Assembly: GCF_001006785.1 (NCBI RefSeq) | Contig: NZ_CDHO01000004.1 | Span: 1-64,000 of the forward strand | DNA from: Hyphomicrobium_B sp001006785 | GTDB lineage: Bacteria; Pseudomonadota; Alphaproteobacteria; Rhizobiales; Hyphomicrobiaceae | Direction: 5' to 3' | Length of the DNA: 64,000 nucleotides | Program-made: the position numbers and the translations under genes | The notes under the pieces: model-generated | The model's database searches: none | Told to the model about the DNA's origin: nothing | What the model saw: the letters and a program-made list of their open reading frames with translations, nothing else | In this document: one piece after another, positions 25,908 through 34,942 of the stretch | Layout: every line of letters begins with the position of its first letter | Position numbering within the stretch: the first letter of the stretch is position 1

Positions 25908-28900
25908 TTAGGAAGCGTCAAGACTCTGGACATCGAGGTCCCAAAGCCGTGATTGGTAACCGTCGAGCACATCGGCGGGAACTTCCATGAGGCGCGGCCC
26001 ATCCGTCCAGAGCAGCGCTGCCTTGACGCGGCGGCCGGGATAAATCTCCCCAAGCGCCAGCCTGTAGGCCGCTAGCTGGTAGAGATAGGCAGGCGCGACA
26101 AACCGGACTTCCGAGGGCGGCGGACGGTTGGTTTTATAGTCGACGATCAAGACCTCATCGTCGGTCACGGCCAACCTGTCGATCTGGCCCGAGAGGTCCA
26201 GCGCCGGCCCCGAGCCGCTAGGACGCGGAATGACGGCCGCGATCGGAACCTCGGCCATGCTGTTGGGGCCGAACAGGGGCGCGAAATCCGCCGACGACAG
26301 AATAGCCAGCGTCTCGCGGACGATGCCGTCGCGCGCCTTTCGCGACAGTACAGCGCCGCGTTTGGCGACGAACGCGGTTGCGATGGCCTCGCGTCCGCTC
26401 GCTGCCACGGACGGAAGATGCTGCAACAGCGCATGCGTCAGCGTCCCGCGCAGGAAGCGATGCTCGCTGTTTCCAGCGAGCGGCGACGGTGCATCGTACG
26501 TGGCGGCGGCATCGGCTTTGGCTGGCATCACTGGCTCACCTTCCGCATCCGGCGCGTAGGGCTCGAGACGCGACGGCGCGAGTGGCACCGACAGTTTTGG
26601 TTCCGGCCGCGCACGCTCCGACGCGAAGGCAGGTCTTTCCTCGCTTTCGAGCTGACGAGTTTTCTCGCCGCGCGATTGGTCGAGTTCGGCGGTCTGCGCC
26701 GTTTCGATGCGCCACACCTTTTTGCCGTTGTCGTCGATCTCTTCCGCGACAGGGAGGAGCGCTTCCGAAATCGCATCGTACCAGCAGGACTCGGCGCGGC
26801 CTTTCTTGCCTTCGAAGCCCGCGATGTAGAGCCGGTCGCGCGCGCGCGTCATCGCCACGTACAGCAGACGATTGCGCTCCTCGTGCTCGCGCGCTTCGCG
26901 TTCGCGCCGCGCGATGGTGACGGCTTCAAGCCGCGACGTGCCCTTGACCGTCCACACGATCGGCTCAGGAATGTGGTCGGGCCGCGGAAGGCCGGACAAC
27001 CGAACGAGGCTCGCGGCCGAGAGGTCGCCGGATGCCGTCGTGCATGTGTCGGGAAGGAACACGATCGGAGCTTCGAGACCTTTCGCGCCGTGCACCGTCA
27101 TGACGCGAACTTCGTCGCGGCCATGATCCATGTCGCGCTTCACTTCCGGCGCGATGGCGCGCAACTCGGCAAGAAACTGCGTAAGCGACGGCGGCGTGCC
27201 GTCATCATAGCTCAAGGCAAGATCGAGAAACTCGTCGATGACGTCGGCGGCTTCCGGCCCGAGGCGGCGCAGCATCTTCTCGCGCGCCCCGTCGCGATCG
27301 AGCACGCTCGAGAAGAACTCGAACGGCGGCGTGAAGTCGGCCTTGGCGCGCCATCGCTTCAAGGTCTCCGCCGCATCCTTGTATTCGGGTTTGACCCCGG
27401 TGCTGTCGAGCAGGGCCGACCAAAGCGTCTTGCTTTTGCGTCCCGGCGCAATCGCCAGCAGATCATCGTCATCAAAACCGAAGATCGGACCTTTCAGGAC
27501 AGCCGCGAGCGCGAGATCGTCTTCGGGCAGGATGAGAAAGTCGCCGAGTGCCATGAGATCCTGCACGGCGATCTGATCGGTGAGCGCGATGCGATCCGAT
27601 CCCGCCACTGCGATGCCGCGCCGCTTCAAGGCCGCGACCATTGGCACGGCGAACGGATAGCGCTTGCGCACCAGGATCAAAATATCGCCGGCACGGATTT
27701 CGCGTCCCTGCGACTCCAACCGTTCGCCGCGATCGAGCCAGCCTTTGATCGTGTCCGCGATGCGTTCAGCAAGCCGGTTGGCGGGCGAGTGCTCGCTCGT
27801 GTCCGACAGCGGCGCCCACGGATCGGCGGCGTTGAGGTCGTCGGGTTTTTCGGTCGGCCACATTTCGACGAGACCGGCATGGCCAAGTCGAATGGCGTTG
27901 TGCTTCGGCGGCGGTCCTCCGGCCGTCAGTCCTGGCGTCTTCGCGGCGTCGGCGAACACCGCGTCGACGGCCGCCAGAACCGGCGTCACCGTGCGGAACG
28001 ACATCGTGAGTTCGATCGGCTTCCAGATGAGGCCGGCATCGCGCGCAAGAGCTGCGAATCGGATGCCCGCGTCGGCGAACATCTTCGGATCGGCGCCCTG
28101 GAACGAATAGATCGACTGCTTTTCGTCACCGACGGCGAAGACTGTCCGAGGCGAACCGTCACGCGTGGCGGCTCCCATAAAGAATTCGTGCGCCAGCGCT
28201 TTGACAATGTCCCATTGTTCCGGGCTTGTGTCCTGCGCTTCGTCGACGAGGATGTGGTCGAGACCGCCGTCGAGCTTGAAGAGCACCCATTGCGCTTGCC
28301 CGCCGTCGCCTTCGAGCAGCGATTTTGTCTTCAGAATGAGATCGGCGAAATCGAGCGCACCCGCGCTGCGGCGCGCTTCCGTGTAGCGGTGCAGGATGAT
28401 ACCGGCAACGACGTAGAGCGCCATCGAGGATTCGACGAGCGACAGAGCTTTCAGTTCTTTAGAAAGCGCGAAGAGACGCTGCTGCGCGGCGAGACAGCGA
28501 TCGTTGAGGCCGGGTTTCGCCGACGCAAGCGCCTTCGTCATCAGCGATTTGCGCGGCTCGCCGGTCGCGGTGAGAAAGTATCCGGAAAGCGCTTCGAAGC
28601 GACGCTGCGCATCCGTCAGCCCGGCAGCCATTTGCAGCGTCGGCACGTGGCCAGTATCGTTCGCCTTGCCGGTCGCAAGGTGCTCGGTCAGCTCCCGCAG
28701 ATCGCTTTCGGAAAGAACGTACGCGCATTCCTCGTGCAGCTCTCGAACCGCAATTGCTGCGCGGACGCCGAGACTCTGACGCAGATGCCTTTCGATCTCC
28801 GCGACGTCGGCGAGCGTCGCGCCAGCTTTGGCCTCGCGCCGGTTCGCGACGTCCAGCCAGCGGCGTTCCTCGACGGCATTGCTGATCAGCTTGTCGAACT

Positions 28901-29498
28901 GCGTATCCGTCGCATAACGCACGATCACGTCGAGCGCGCGTCCGAGCGGCGTCTCAGGCTCGGACGTGGCGTCGAGCAGTGTCTGCTCGATGGCGCGCGC
29001 CTTGAGATCGCCGGCGGCGGCGTCATCGAGAATTTTGAAGTCGGGCGGCACACCGGCTTCGAGCGGAAACCTTTGCAGCAAACGTTCGGCGAATGCGTGG
29101 ATCGTCTGAACCTTGAGGCCGCCCGGCGTTTCGATCGCGTTGGCGAAAAGCCGCCGCGCCAGTTGCAGCGTTTCGACAGACACGTCGCCGCCGGTCACTT
29201 TGCGAATGTCTTTTTCCAACTCTTTTTCGTCCGCCGTGACCCATCCGGCCAGACGATCGAAGACGCGGCGCGACATCTCCGCCGCGGCGGCTTTCGTATA
29301 GGTGAGGCAAAGAATTTTTTCGGGCGACGTTCCGGCGAGGAGCAAGCGCAGAACGCGCAACGTCAGAACGTGCGTCTTGCCCGTCCCCGCGTTGGCCCTG
29401 ACCCACGCGGAGGCGAGCGGATCGGCGGCGTTGCCCTGGTGGCGGTCCGTCTCTGCGCGCAACGCATCGAGCGAAAGACGTTTGGTTTCGAGGTTCAT
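25908..29498 (-). CDS. addA: Double-strand break repair helicase-nuclease AddA
   Basis: 1196-residue UvrD-type helicase with a C-terminal RecB-like nuclease; with AddB it resects double-strand ends for RecA loading. The Walker A is ANAGTGKTHVL (about residues 32-41), followed by ILCLTYTKAAAAEM, the DEAQDTSPEQW box, VGDEKQSIYSFQGA and helicase motifs around TVHGAKGLEAP and LYVAMTRARDRLY. The nuclease site VLIVDYKTNRPPP lies near the C-terminus. The start overlaps the end of addB (ATGA type, 4 nt). Confidence 0.97.
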   Translation of the reverse strand: MNLETKRLSLDALRAETDRHQGNAADPLASAWVRANAGTGKTHVLTLRVLRLLLAGTSPEKILCLTYTKAAAAEMSRRVFDRLAGWVTADEKELEKDIRKVTGGDVSVETLQLARRLFANAIETPGGLKVQTIHAFAERLLQRFPLEAGVPPDFKILDDAAAGDLKARAIEQTLLDATSEPETPLGRALDVIVRYATDTQFDKLISNAVEERRWLDVANRREAKAGATLADVAEIERHLRQSLGVRAAIAVRELHEECAYVLSESDLRELTEHLATGKANDTGHVPTLQMAAGLTDAQRRFEALSGYFLTATGEPRKSLMTKALASAKPGLNDRCLAAQQRLFALSKELKALSLVESSMALYVVAGIILHRYTEARRSAGALDFADLILKTKSLLEGDGGQAQWVLFKLDGGLDHILVDEAQDTSPEQWDIVKALAHEFFMGAATRDGSPRTVFAVGDEKQSIYSFQGADPKMFADAGIRFAALARDAGLIWKPIELTMSFRTVTPVLAAVDAVFADAAKTPGLTAGGPPPKHNAIRLGHAGLVEMWPTEKPDDLNAADPWAPLSDTSEHSPANRLAERIADTIKGWLDRGERLESQGREIRAGDILILVRKRYPFAVPMVAALKRRGIAVAGSDRIALTDQIAVQDLMALGDFLILPEDDLALAAVLKGPIFGFDDDDLLAIAPGRKSKTLWSALLDSTGVKPEYKDAAETLKRWRAKADFTPPFEFFSSVLDRDGAREKMLRRLGPEAADVIDEFLDLALSYDDGTPPSLTQFLAELRAIAPEVKRDMDHGRDEVRVMTVHGAKGLEAPIVFLPDTCTTASGDLSAASLVRLSGLPRPDHIPEPIVWTVKGTSRLEAVTIARREREAREHEERNRLLYVAMTRARDRLYIAGFEGKKGRAESCWYDAISEALLPVAEEIDDNGKKVWRIETAQTAELDQSRGEKTRQLESEERPAFASERARPEPKLSVPLAPSRLEPYAPDAEGEPVMPAKADAAATYDAPSPLAGNSEHRFLRGTLTHALLQHLPSVAASGREAIATAFVAKRGAVLSRKARDGIVRETLAILSSADFAPLFGPNSMAEVPIAAVIPRPSGSGPALDLSGQIDRLAVTDDEVLIVDYKTNRPPPSEVRFVAPAYLYQLAAYRLALGEIYPGRRVKAALLWTDGPRLMEVPADVLDGYQSRLWDLDVQSLDAS

Positions 29499-32400
29499 TG
29501 TGCCGCCTCCTCATCGACATGGGCGGACCATTCGGCGACGCGCGCCAATTGTGCGTAGGCATCATAGTCGTAGCTGTAGCTTGGACGGCGAAGCGCGCGA
29601 TAAGGCGTCGCCGGATCGTCGAATTCGGCAATCAAACGTTCGAGACCTTGGCGCGCTTGCGCCGCGAGCGTTCCGATATCGTTCGACTTGATTGCGCGTT
29701 CTTCGCCCGCCGGTTCACCACCCGACGCGCGAATGTAGCGAAGCGCCTCGACCGTGCGTCCCGCGAGATTGGGAAATCCGGTTTCTCCAAGCGCGATCGC
29801 GGCTTCGAGCGGCAACTGCGGCGAGCGTCCATTCTCGACCCACTCCTGCTTCGGAATGGCGCCGGTCTTGTAATCGGTGATGATGACGGCCGAGCCCGTG
29901 TCGTCGATCCTGTCGGCGCGCGCCGTGAGCGTGAACGGTTCCGGCGTCGGCGCAAGCACGAGGGCTCCGGAGATTTCGGCGATGACGCTGCGAACGCCCT
30001 CGCGCCGTTTCTCTTCGCCCTCCGCGAACCACGAGAGAAAGCGTTTCAGCCGCGGCATCCAGAACGCGGCGATGCGCGCGTTGCCCGTGTAGGTTTGCAG
30101 CACGTCCGCCGCGATCTTTTCGAGTTCCGCGAGCGGATCGTCCGGCAGACGATCCGGAAACGCGTTGGCGAACTGCGAAAGAACGTCGTGCACGAGCGCA
30201 CCGCGCAGGCTCGCGTCCGGCGACGCGCCGAGAGGCGGCAAGGGTTCGAGCTTCAGGATATGGCGCGCATACGTCGCGTAAGGATTTGCGATCCAGCGTT
30301 CGATGTCGGTGACGCTCATCCGGCGCGGTCTGAGCGCCAGCACGGGGCGCGGTTCCGGCGGCTTGATGGCGATGCGCTTGCCAACGATCCGGTCGCGCGC
30401 GCGCGCCCAAGCAAGCCAGGGCTTGTCGGCGGCGAGCACGCTCTCGAGCTTCATGCCCTTGAGCAGCGCGCGCATGCGCATCAGCCAGCGCGACGGCACG
30501 GTCGGCACGCCATCGACCTTTTCGGCGCGCGTCAGATAGATCGTTTTCGCTCCGAGCAGCGAGGTGAAATCGTGCGCGGCGCGGCCGATCTCTTCTTCCG
30601 GAGACGGCAATCCGAGATCGCGCCGCATCGGACGATTGAGCCACGCGCCGGGCTCCGCGGCTTCCGGCCAGGTTCCCTCGTTGAGCGAACCGAGCACGAG
30701 AACATCCGGTTGCTGCAGACGCGCCTCGAACGGTCCCCAGATGGAAATGCGCGGATGAACCGCCGTCCGCTCGCGTACGTTCTCGCGGGCCAGCAGCGTC
30801 GCGTAGAGATCGGCATAGTCGGCTGCCGAAATGGCGACGGCTGGCGTTGCGTCATCCAGAAGCTTCGCAAAAAAGCGCGACGCCGTATCTCCGGCCTCGC
30901 CTTGCCAGAGCGGATTGGCGGATGCCTCTGCCGCAGCGTCGTCATCCGGCAGCTGCGCAAGCGCCTCCGCGGCTTCGGCATGCGCACGCGCGAATTCCGC
31001 TAACGTCCGCTCGCCGCTCGCCGCATATAGGTCGGCCAAGGGTTGAAACGCAGAGGCCAAACGCGCGACAAGCTCGCGCGCGCCGTCGCAATCCTCGGCC
31101 CAGAGCCTGCGCGCGGCCGGGTGCATGCGTTTCTTTTCCGCGCGATCGCGGTCGGCAGTTTCGAGCGCCGCCTGAATGCCGTCGAGTCCATGCCCGAGGT
31201 ACGACGTCCGGAACGCGCTGATCTCCAGCGCCCGCGCATATTTGCGGATGTCGAATGCATTGAATTTCAGCCTGCACAACGGGTGCCGGAGCAGGGCCAT
31301 CGTTTCCGCCGGAGCGAACTCGCTGACCATCGCGCCGATGACGAGCGCCAGGAAAGCTCCGGGCGCCGTTTTCGCGAATGGCCGTCCGGCGCTGTCGTCG
31401 ACGCGGATGCCCCACGCTTCGAGTCGGATCGCGACACGCCGCGCAAGAAGACGATCGGGAGAAACGAGAGCGGCAGTCTGGCCAGGCGTCTCGATAGCTT
31501 CCCGCAAAATCAGCGCAACGGTTTCAGCTTCATCCTGAGCCGACGGCGCTTCGATCAGAGATATCCCGGCAAGGGCTTTCTCGAGCTGCGCTTTGTCGGC
31601 GGTCGTCGCATAGCGATGCCATTGATCGGTCGAAGACGACGGACGCATGGATTCGCTGACGAAGGCCGAGCGCGTCCGGTCAACAGCGCCAGCCTCAAAT
31701 CCCGGTAGCGTGAGCACCGCGCCACGTTCGACGTCGAGCCCGTCCAACAATTTCTTCAAGCCGAATTGCGGATGCTCAGGATGGCCGGAAACGATCGCGT
31801 TCCAGCTGGCATCGTCGAGCGATTGATCCAGCGCGGGAAGCACGATGGCGCCCGACGGACGAGCGGCTACCGCGCGCATCAATTCAACGGTCGCGGGTAT
31901 TGACCCCGTAATGCCGGCGACGATTACGATCTCGTCCGGCGCGAGCTTCGTGATGCGCTCGGCCTCGGCGAGGATCAGCGCGTTGCGGCGTGCTTCGGGC
32001 GAGGTCATGCCGCTGGCTTCGAGATGCGCTGGCCAGAACTCGGTCACGATCTTGAGAAAGTCGACAGTCTTCTGCCAGTGCTCGGCGTAGGTTTCCGGAA
32101 CCAGATTTTGAATGTCCGAGAGCGAGACGTTCTCACGCTCGATGTCGTCCATGAGCTTGCCGAGTTCGGCCGCGAGACGCGCAGACTGGGCTGGCGTCGA
32201 GCCAGAACTTCTGTCGGCATCCGACTGCGCCATCGTCGCGCGCCAATGGCTGATCAGCTGCATCAGAATCAGCGTTCGGTCGAGCGGATCGATTGCGGGC
32301 GGTTGATCGAGCGCCGAAGCACTCGACAGACCATCGCCTGCGAGAGACGAGATCAGCGAACGATCGTCATCGCCTTCCGAGATCGGCCGGATGCGCGGCA

Positions 32401-32611
32401 TGATGATCGCAGGCGTGTTCGCGACCGACAGAAACGCGTCGCGTGCAGTCCGGGCGGCGCGCCGCGTCGGCAGAAGCAGCGTGATGTTCGGCAGCTTGAG
32501 CAGATCGGGTGCGGCGCCGCCCGGTGCAGGAAGGTCGCCGTTCAGGATAGCGCGTGCGACGGCCTTGAGGAACGGCACGCCGGGAGGCAGCGTGAAAATG
32601 TTCGCAGCCAT
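29495..32611 (-). CDS. addB: Double-strand break repair protein AddB
   Basis: 1038-residue partner of AddA with a degenerate helicase-like N-terminal half (ITLLLPTRRAARTARDAF) and a C-terminal RecB-family nuclease site (VIITDYKTGAIPKQ). Only two cysteines are visible and no Cys cluster surrounds the nuclease, so the iron-sulfur site of Bacillus AddB is absent. The ATG at 32611 (MAANIFTLPPG) overlaps the preceding stop as TGATG and has GGGAGAAG upstream; an extension to 32707 would overlap the upstream gene. Confidence 0.95.
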   Translation of the reverse strand: MAANIFTLPPGVPFLKAVARAILNGDLPAPGGAAPDLLKLPNITLLLPTRRAARTARDAFLSVANTPAIIMPRIRPISEGDDDRSLISSLAGDGLSSASALDQPPAIDPLDRTLILMQLISHWRATMAQSDADRSSGSTPAQSARLAAELGKLMDDIERENVSLSDIQNLVPETYAEHWQKTVDFLKIVTEFWPAHLEASGMTSPEARRNALILAEAERITKLAPDEIVIVAGITGSIPATVELMRAVAARPSGAIVLPALDQSLDDASWNAIVSGHPEHPQFGLKKLLDGLDVERGAVLTLPGFEAGAVDRTRSAFVSESMRPSSSTDQWHRYATTADKAQLEKALAGISLIEAPSAQDEAETVALILREAIETPGQTAALVSPDRLLARRVAIRLEAWGIRVDDSAGRPFAKTAPGAFLALVIGAMVSEFAPAETMALLRHPLCRLKFNAFDIRKYARALEISAFRTSYLGHGLDGIQAALETADRDRAEKKRMHPAARRLWAEDCDGARELVARLASAFQPLADLYAASGERTLAEFARAHAEAAEALAQLPDDDAAAEASANPLWQGEAGDTASRFFAKLLDDATPAVAISAADYADLYATLLARENVRERTAVHPRISIWGPFEARLQQPDVLVLGSLNEGTWPEAAEPGAWLNRPMRRDLGLPSPEEEIGRAAHDFTSLLGAKTIYLTRAEKVDGVPTVPSRWLMRMRALLKGMKLESVLAADKPWLAWARARDRIVGKRIAIKPPEPRPVLALRPRRMSVTDIERWIANPYATYARHILKLEPLPPLGASPDASLRGALVHDVLSQFANAFPDRLPDDPLAELEKIAADVLQTYTGNARIAAFWMPRLKRFLSWFAEGEEKRREGVRSVIAEISGALVLAPTPEPFTLTARADRIDDTGSAVIITDYKTGAIPKQEWVENGRSPQLPLEAAIALGETGFPNLAGRTVEALRYIRASGGEPAGEERAIKSNDIGTLAAQARQGLERLIAEFDDPATPYRALRRPSYSYDYDAYAQLARVAEWSAHVDEEAAQ

Positions 32612-33366
32612 CAGTCTTCTCCCGGAAGCGTCGAGCCTGCCGTCATCGAATTCGCGATCGCATTTTCTGCTTCGGCGATTGCGGACGGCGTTCCGACGTG
32701 CATCCAAATTCCTTCGAGCCGCACGCCGAACAGTCGACCTTTCTCGATGGCGGTATTCCAGGGCCGGTTGAGCGAGAATGCGCTCTTCGGCGCGCCGTCG
32801 AAAAGCCTCGGATGCGCAATCGAGACGCCCGCAAAAACGAACGGCGCGAGACGCGCGCCGGTCTGCCGCGTCAGTCGTCCGGAAGCGTCCATCTGGAAAT
32901 CGCCAGCGCCGTCGTAACCGACGCTCGTTGCGATCGGCGCGACCAGCATCAGGCTGTCCATCGTCGCGTCATCCCAGGCGTCGATCAGACGGTCGAGATT
33001 GGACCCCATGCCCTCGACCCAGATCGAGTCGGAGTTGTGAATGAGGAACGGTGCGTTGCCCAACTTCGGAAGAGCCTTTGCGACGCCGCCTCCGGTATCG
33101 AGCAATTCGCCGCGTTCGTCGGAGATGGTGATCTTGGGAGTCTTGCGGGTTCGAAGATGGTCCTCGATCTGATCGGCGAGGTAATGGACGTTGACGATCG
33201 CGTCCGTGATGTGCGCATCGGCCAGACGATCGAGCACCTGATCGATCAGCGGCGTTCCGGCAACCGGGACGAGGGGCTTCGGCCGTGTCTCCGTCAAGGG
33301 CCGCATCCTCTCGCCTTTTCCGGCGGCGAGCACAAAGGCGCTGGTCGGGCGCTTCGTGGAGGTCAT
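32611..33366 (-). CDS. MurU-like sugar-phosphate nucleotidyltransferase
   Basis: 251-residue nucleotidyltransferase. The NTP-binding signature LAAGKGERMRPLTETRPKPL lies at the N-terminus, with the metal-binding Asp in FLIHNSDSIW and a C-terminal IWMHVGTPSAIAEAE. It resembles MurU, which converts N-acetylmuramate 1-phosphate to UDP-MurNAc in peptidoglycan recycling. The adjacent AmgK-like kinase domain, which would supply the substrate, supports this. The stop overlaps the addB start. Confidence 0.88.
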   Translation of the reverse strand: MTSTKRPTSAFVLAAGKGERMRPLTETRPKPLVPVAGTPLIDQVLDRLADAHITDAIVNVHYLADQIEDHLRTRKTPKITISDERGELLDTGGGVAKALPKLGNAPFLIHNSDSIWVEGMGSNLDRLIDAWDDATMDSLMLVAPIATSVGYDGAGDFQMDASGRLTRQTGARLAPFVFAGVSIAHPRLFDGAPKSAFSLNRPWNTAIEKGRLFGVRLEGIWMHVGTPSAIAEAENAIANSMTAGSTLPGED

Positions 33367-33388
33367 CGGCGAGTTCTCCGGAATTCGG

Positions 33389-34930
33389 TTAAATCGTCAG
33401 TGGTTGCGCCCTGAGCTTCGGAGGCAGGTTCCGGTCATACCACGCCAAAAGTGTCAGCAACCCCTCATGCCGGAGATCGCGTTCGAGATACCCCCAGATC
33501 CTTGGCAGATGCGCGAGGTATTGCCGCTTGCCGTCACGCATCGCGAGGCGTGCGAAAATGCCAAGGATTTTCGTGTTCCGCTCGGCGCCGAGGGCCGCAT
33601 AGGCGAAACGGAATTCCTGCGAATCGAAAGCGGCGTCGCGTTTCGTCATCGCCGCGAGATAATGCTCGAGCAGATCCCGTTCGATGTCCTCGGCAACATC
33701 GATTCGCGCGTCCTGCAGCAACGAGACGAGGTCGTAAGCCGCCGGTCCGCGCATCGCGTCCTGGAAGTCGATGATTCCAACATCGCGCGGCGCTGCGCGG
33801 TCATCGAGCGCGATCAGGTTCGGCGAATGATAATCGCGCAGCAGCCATGAGCGCGGCTGTTGCAAGACGCGTTTGAAAACGCGCCGCCACTCGGCGGTGA
33901 ATTCATCTCGTGCGGCTTGAGGCGCCGGGCTTCCGTGCAACGCGGGCCAATACCAGTCGAGCAGCAGTTGCGTTTCGATCTCGAGCACGGCTTCGTCGGC
34001 GTCGGGCAGCGTGAAGCTGGAGCCGTCCAGCAAGCGAATGTGTTGCTGTGGCGGAACGGCCTGCAAAGCTATCAGCGCATCCGTTGCGCGCCGCCACAGA
34101 GCTTTCTGGTCCGCGCCACGCTGCACTTCCGCACCGAAAACCTTGTCGCCGAAATCCTCGACGATCAGCAGACCTTGCGCATAATCTTCGGCGAGGATTT
34201 TAGGTGTCGAAACTCCAGCTTCGCGCAACGCATTGGCGATGGCGACGAACGCCGTCACATCTTCCGCGAGATGCGCGATGGCGCTGTACGGCTTTCCGTC
34301 GCGGATCGGTGGGCCATCGGGGCGGCGAGGGGAATCGACGAGAAGCGCGCGTGCGCCATCGGCCTTGGTGAGGCGCGCATAACGCCGGGGCGAAGCGTCG
34401 CCCTGCAAGTAGACGAGGCGCGTTTCCGGTCCGCCCCATCCCGAGACTTCGACGAACGCGCGGATCGCAGAGAGCCGCTGTAGCCGTTCGATGAGCGACG
34501 CTGCCGACGTGATGGTAACCGTTCGCAGAGTTTCGCTGTCGCCTTCTTCGAGCAGCATCGCGACGTGATCTTCTGGGATGCGATCGCCGCCGCGCGACGG
34601 CCATTCGATAACGGCAACGCCTCGGGTCAACGCGGACTCGAGTCCAAGCTCGTCGATGTCTTCCGGATCGGTGAGGCGGTAGAGATCGAAATGCGCGACT
34701 TCGAAACGCGGCGTCTCGTAGCTTTGCGTCAACGTGAAGGTCGGGCTCGGAACGTCGAGCGAGGGATCGCCGGACAACGCGCGGATCAGAGCGCGTGCGA
34801 ACGTGGATTTGCCCGCGCCGAGGTCGCCTTCGAGACACAGCGTATCGCCGGGCTGAAGAAAAAACGCGATCTCGTCGGCGAGGCGGACGACATCGTTCTC
34901 GGACAGATCGCGAAACTGAAATGAACTCAT
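33389..34930 (-). CDS. Fusion of TsaE ATPase and AmgK-like sugar kinase
   Basis: 513-residue two-domain protein. Residues 1-150 are TsaE, the ATPase of tRNA t6A synthesis: P-loop GDLGAGKSTFAR (about 35-46), PSPTFTLTQSYE and FDLYRLTDPEDIDELG. Residues about 170-513 are an aminoglycoside-phosphotransferase-fold kinase like AmgK, with SWLLRDYHSPNLIAL (catalytic loop) and GIIDFQDAMRGP (metal site). AmgK phosphorylates MurNAc/GlcNAc at C1 for MurU, encoded 22 nt downstream. No start signal is visible at the junction, so it is a true fusion. It combines tRNA modification with cell-wall recycling. Confidence 0.93.
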   Translation of the reverse strand: MSSFQFRDLSENDVVRLADEIAFFLQPGDTLCLEGDLGAGKSTFARALIRALSGDPSLDVPSPTFTLTQSYETPRFEVAHFDLYRLTDPEDIDELGLESALTRGVAVIEWPSRGGDRIPEDHVAMLLEEGDSETLRTVTITSAASLIERLQRLSAIRAFVEVSGWGGPETRLVYLQGDASPRRYARLTKADGARALLVDSPRRPDGPPIRDGKPYSAIAHLAEDVTAFVAIANALREAGVSTPKILAEDYAQGLLIVEDFGDKVFGAEVQRGADQKALWRRATDALIALQAVPPQQHIRLLDGSSFTLPDADEAVLEIETQLLLDWYWPALHGSPAPQAARDEFTAEWRRVFKRVLQQPRSWLLRDYHSPNLIALDDRAAPRDVGIIDFQDAMRGPAAYDLVSLLQDARIDVAEDIERDLLEHYLAAMTKRDAAFDSQEFRFAYAALGAERNTKILGIFARLAMRDGKRQYLAHLPRIWGYLERDLRHEGLLTLLAWYDRNLPPKLRAQPLTI

Positions 34931-34942
34931 CGGACCTTGAAC

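Noticed and set aside
26418..29558. 1046-codon open frame antisense to addA
   Set aside because: Arg/Ala/Gln-rich shadow of a high-GC gene without any motif; addA motifs are complete on the minus strand.
29498..31003. 501-codon open frame antisense to addB
   Set aside because: Arg-rich shadow frame with no recognisable domain.
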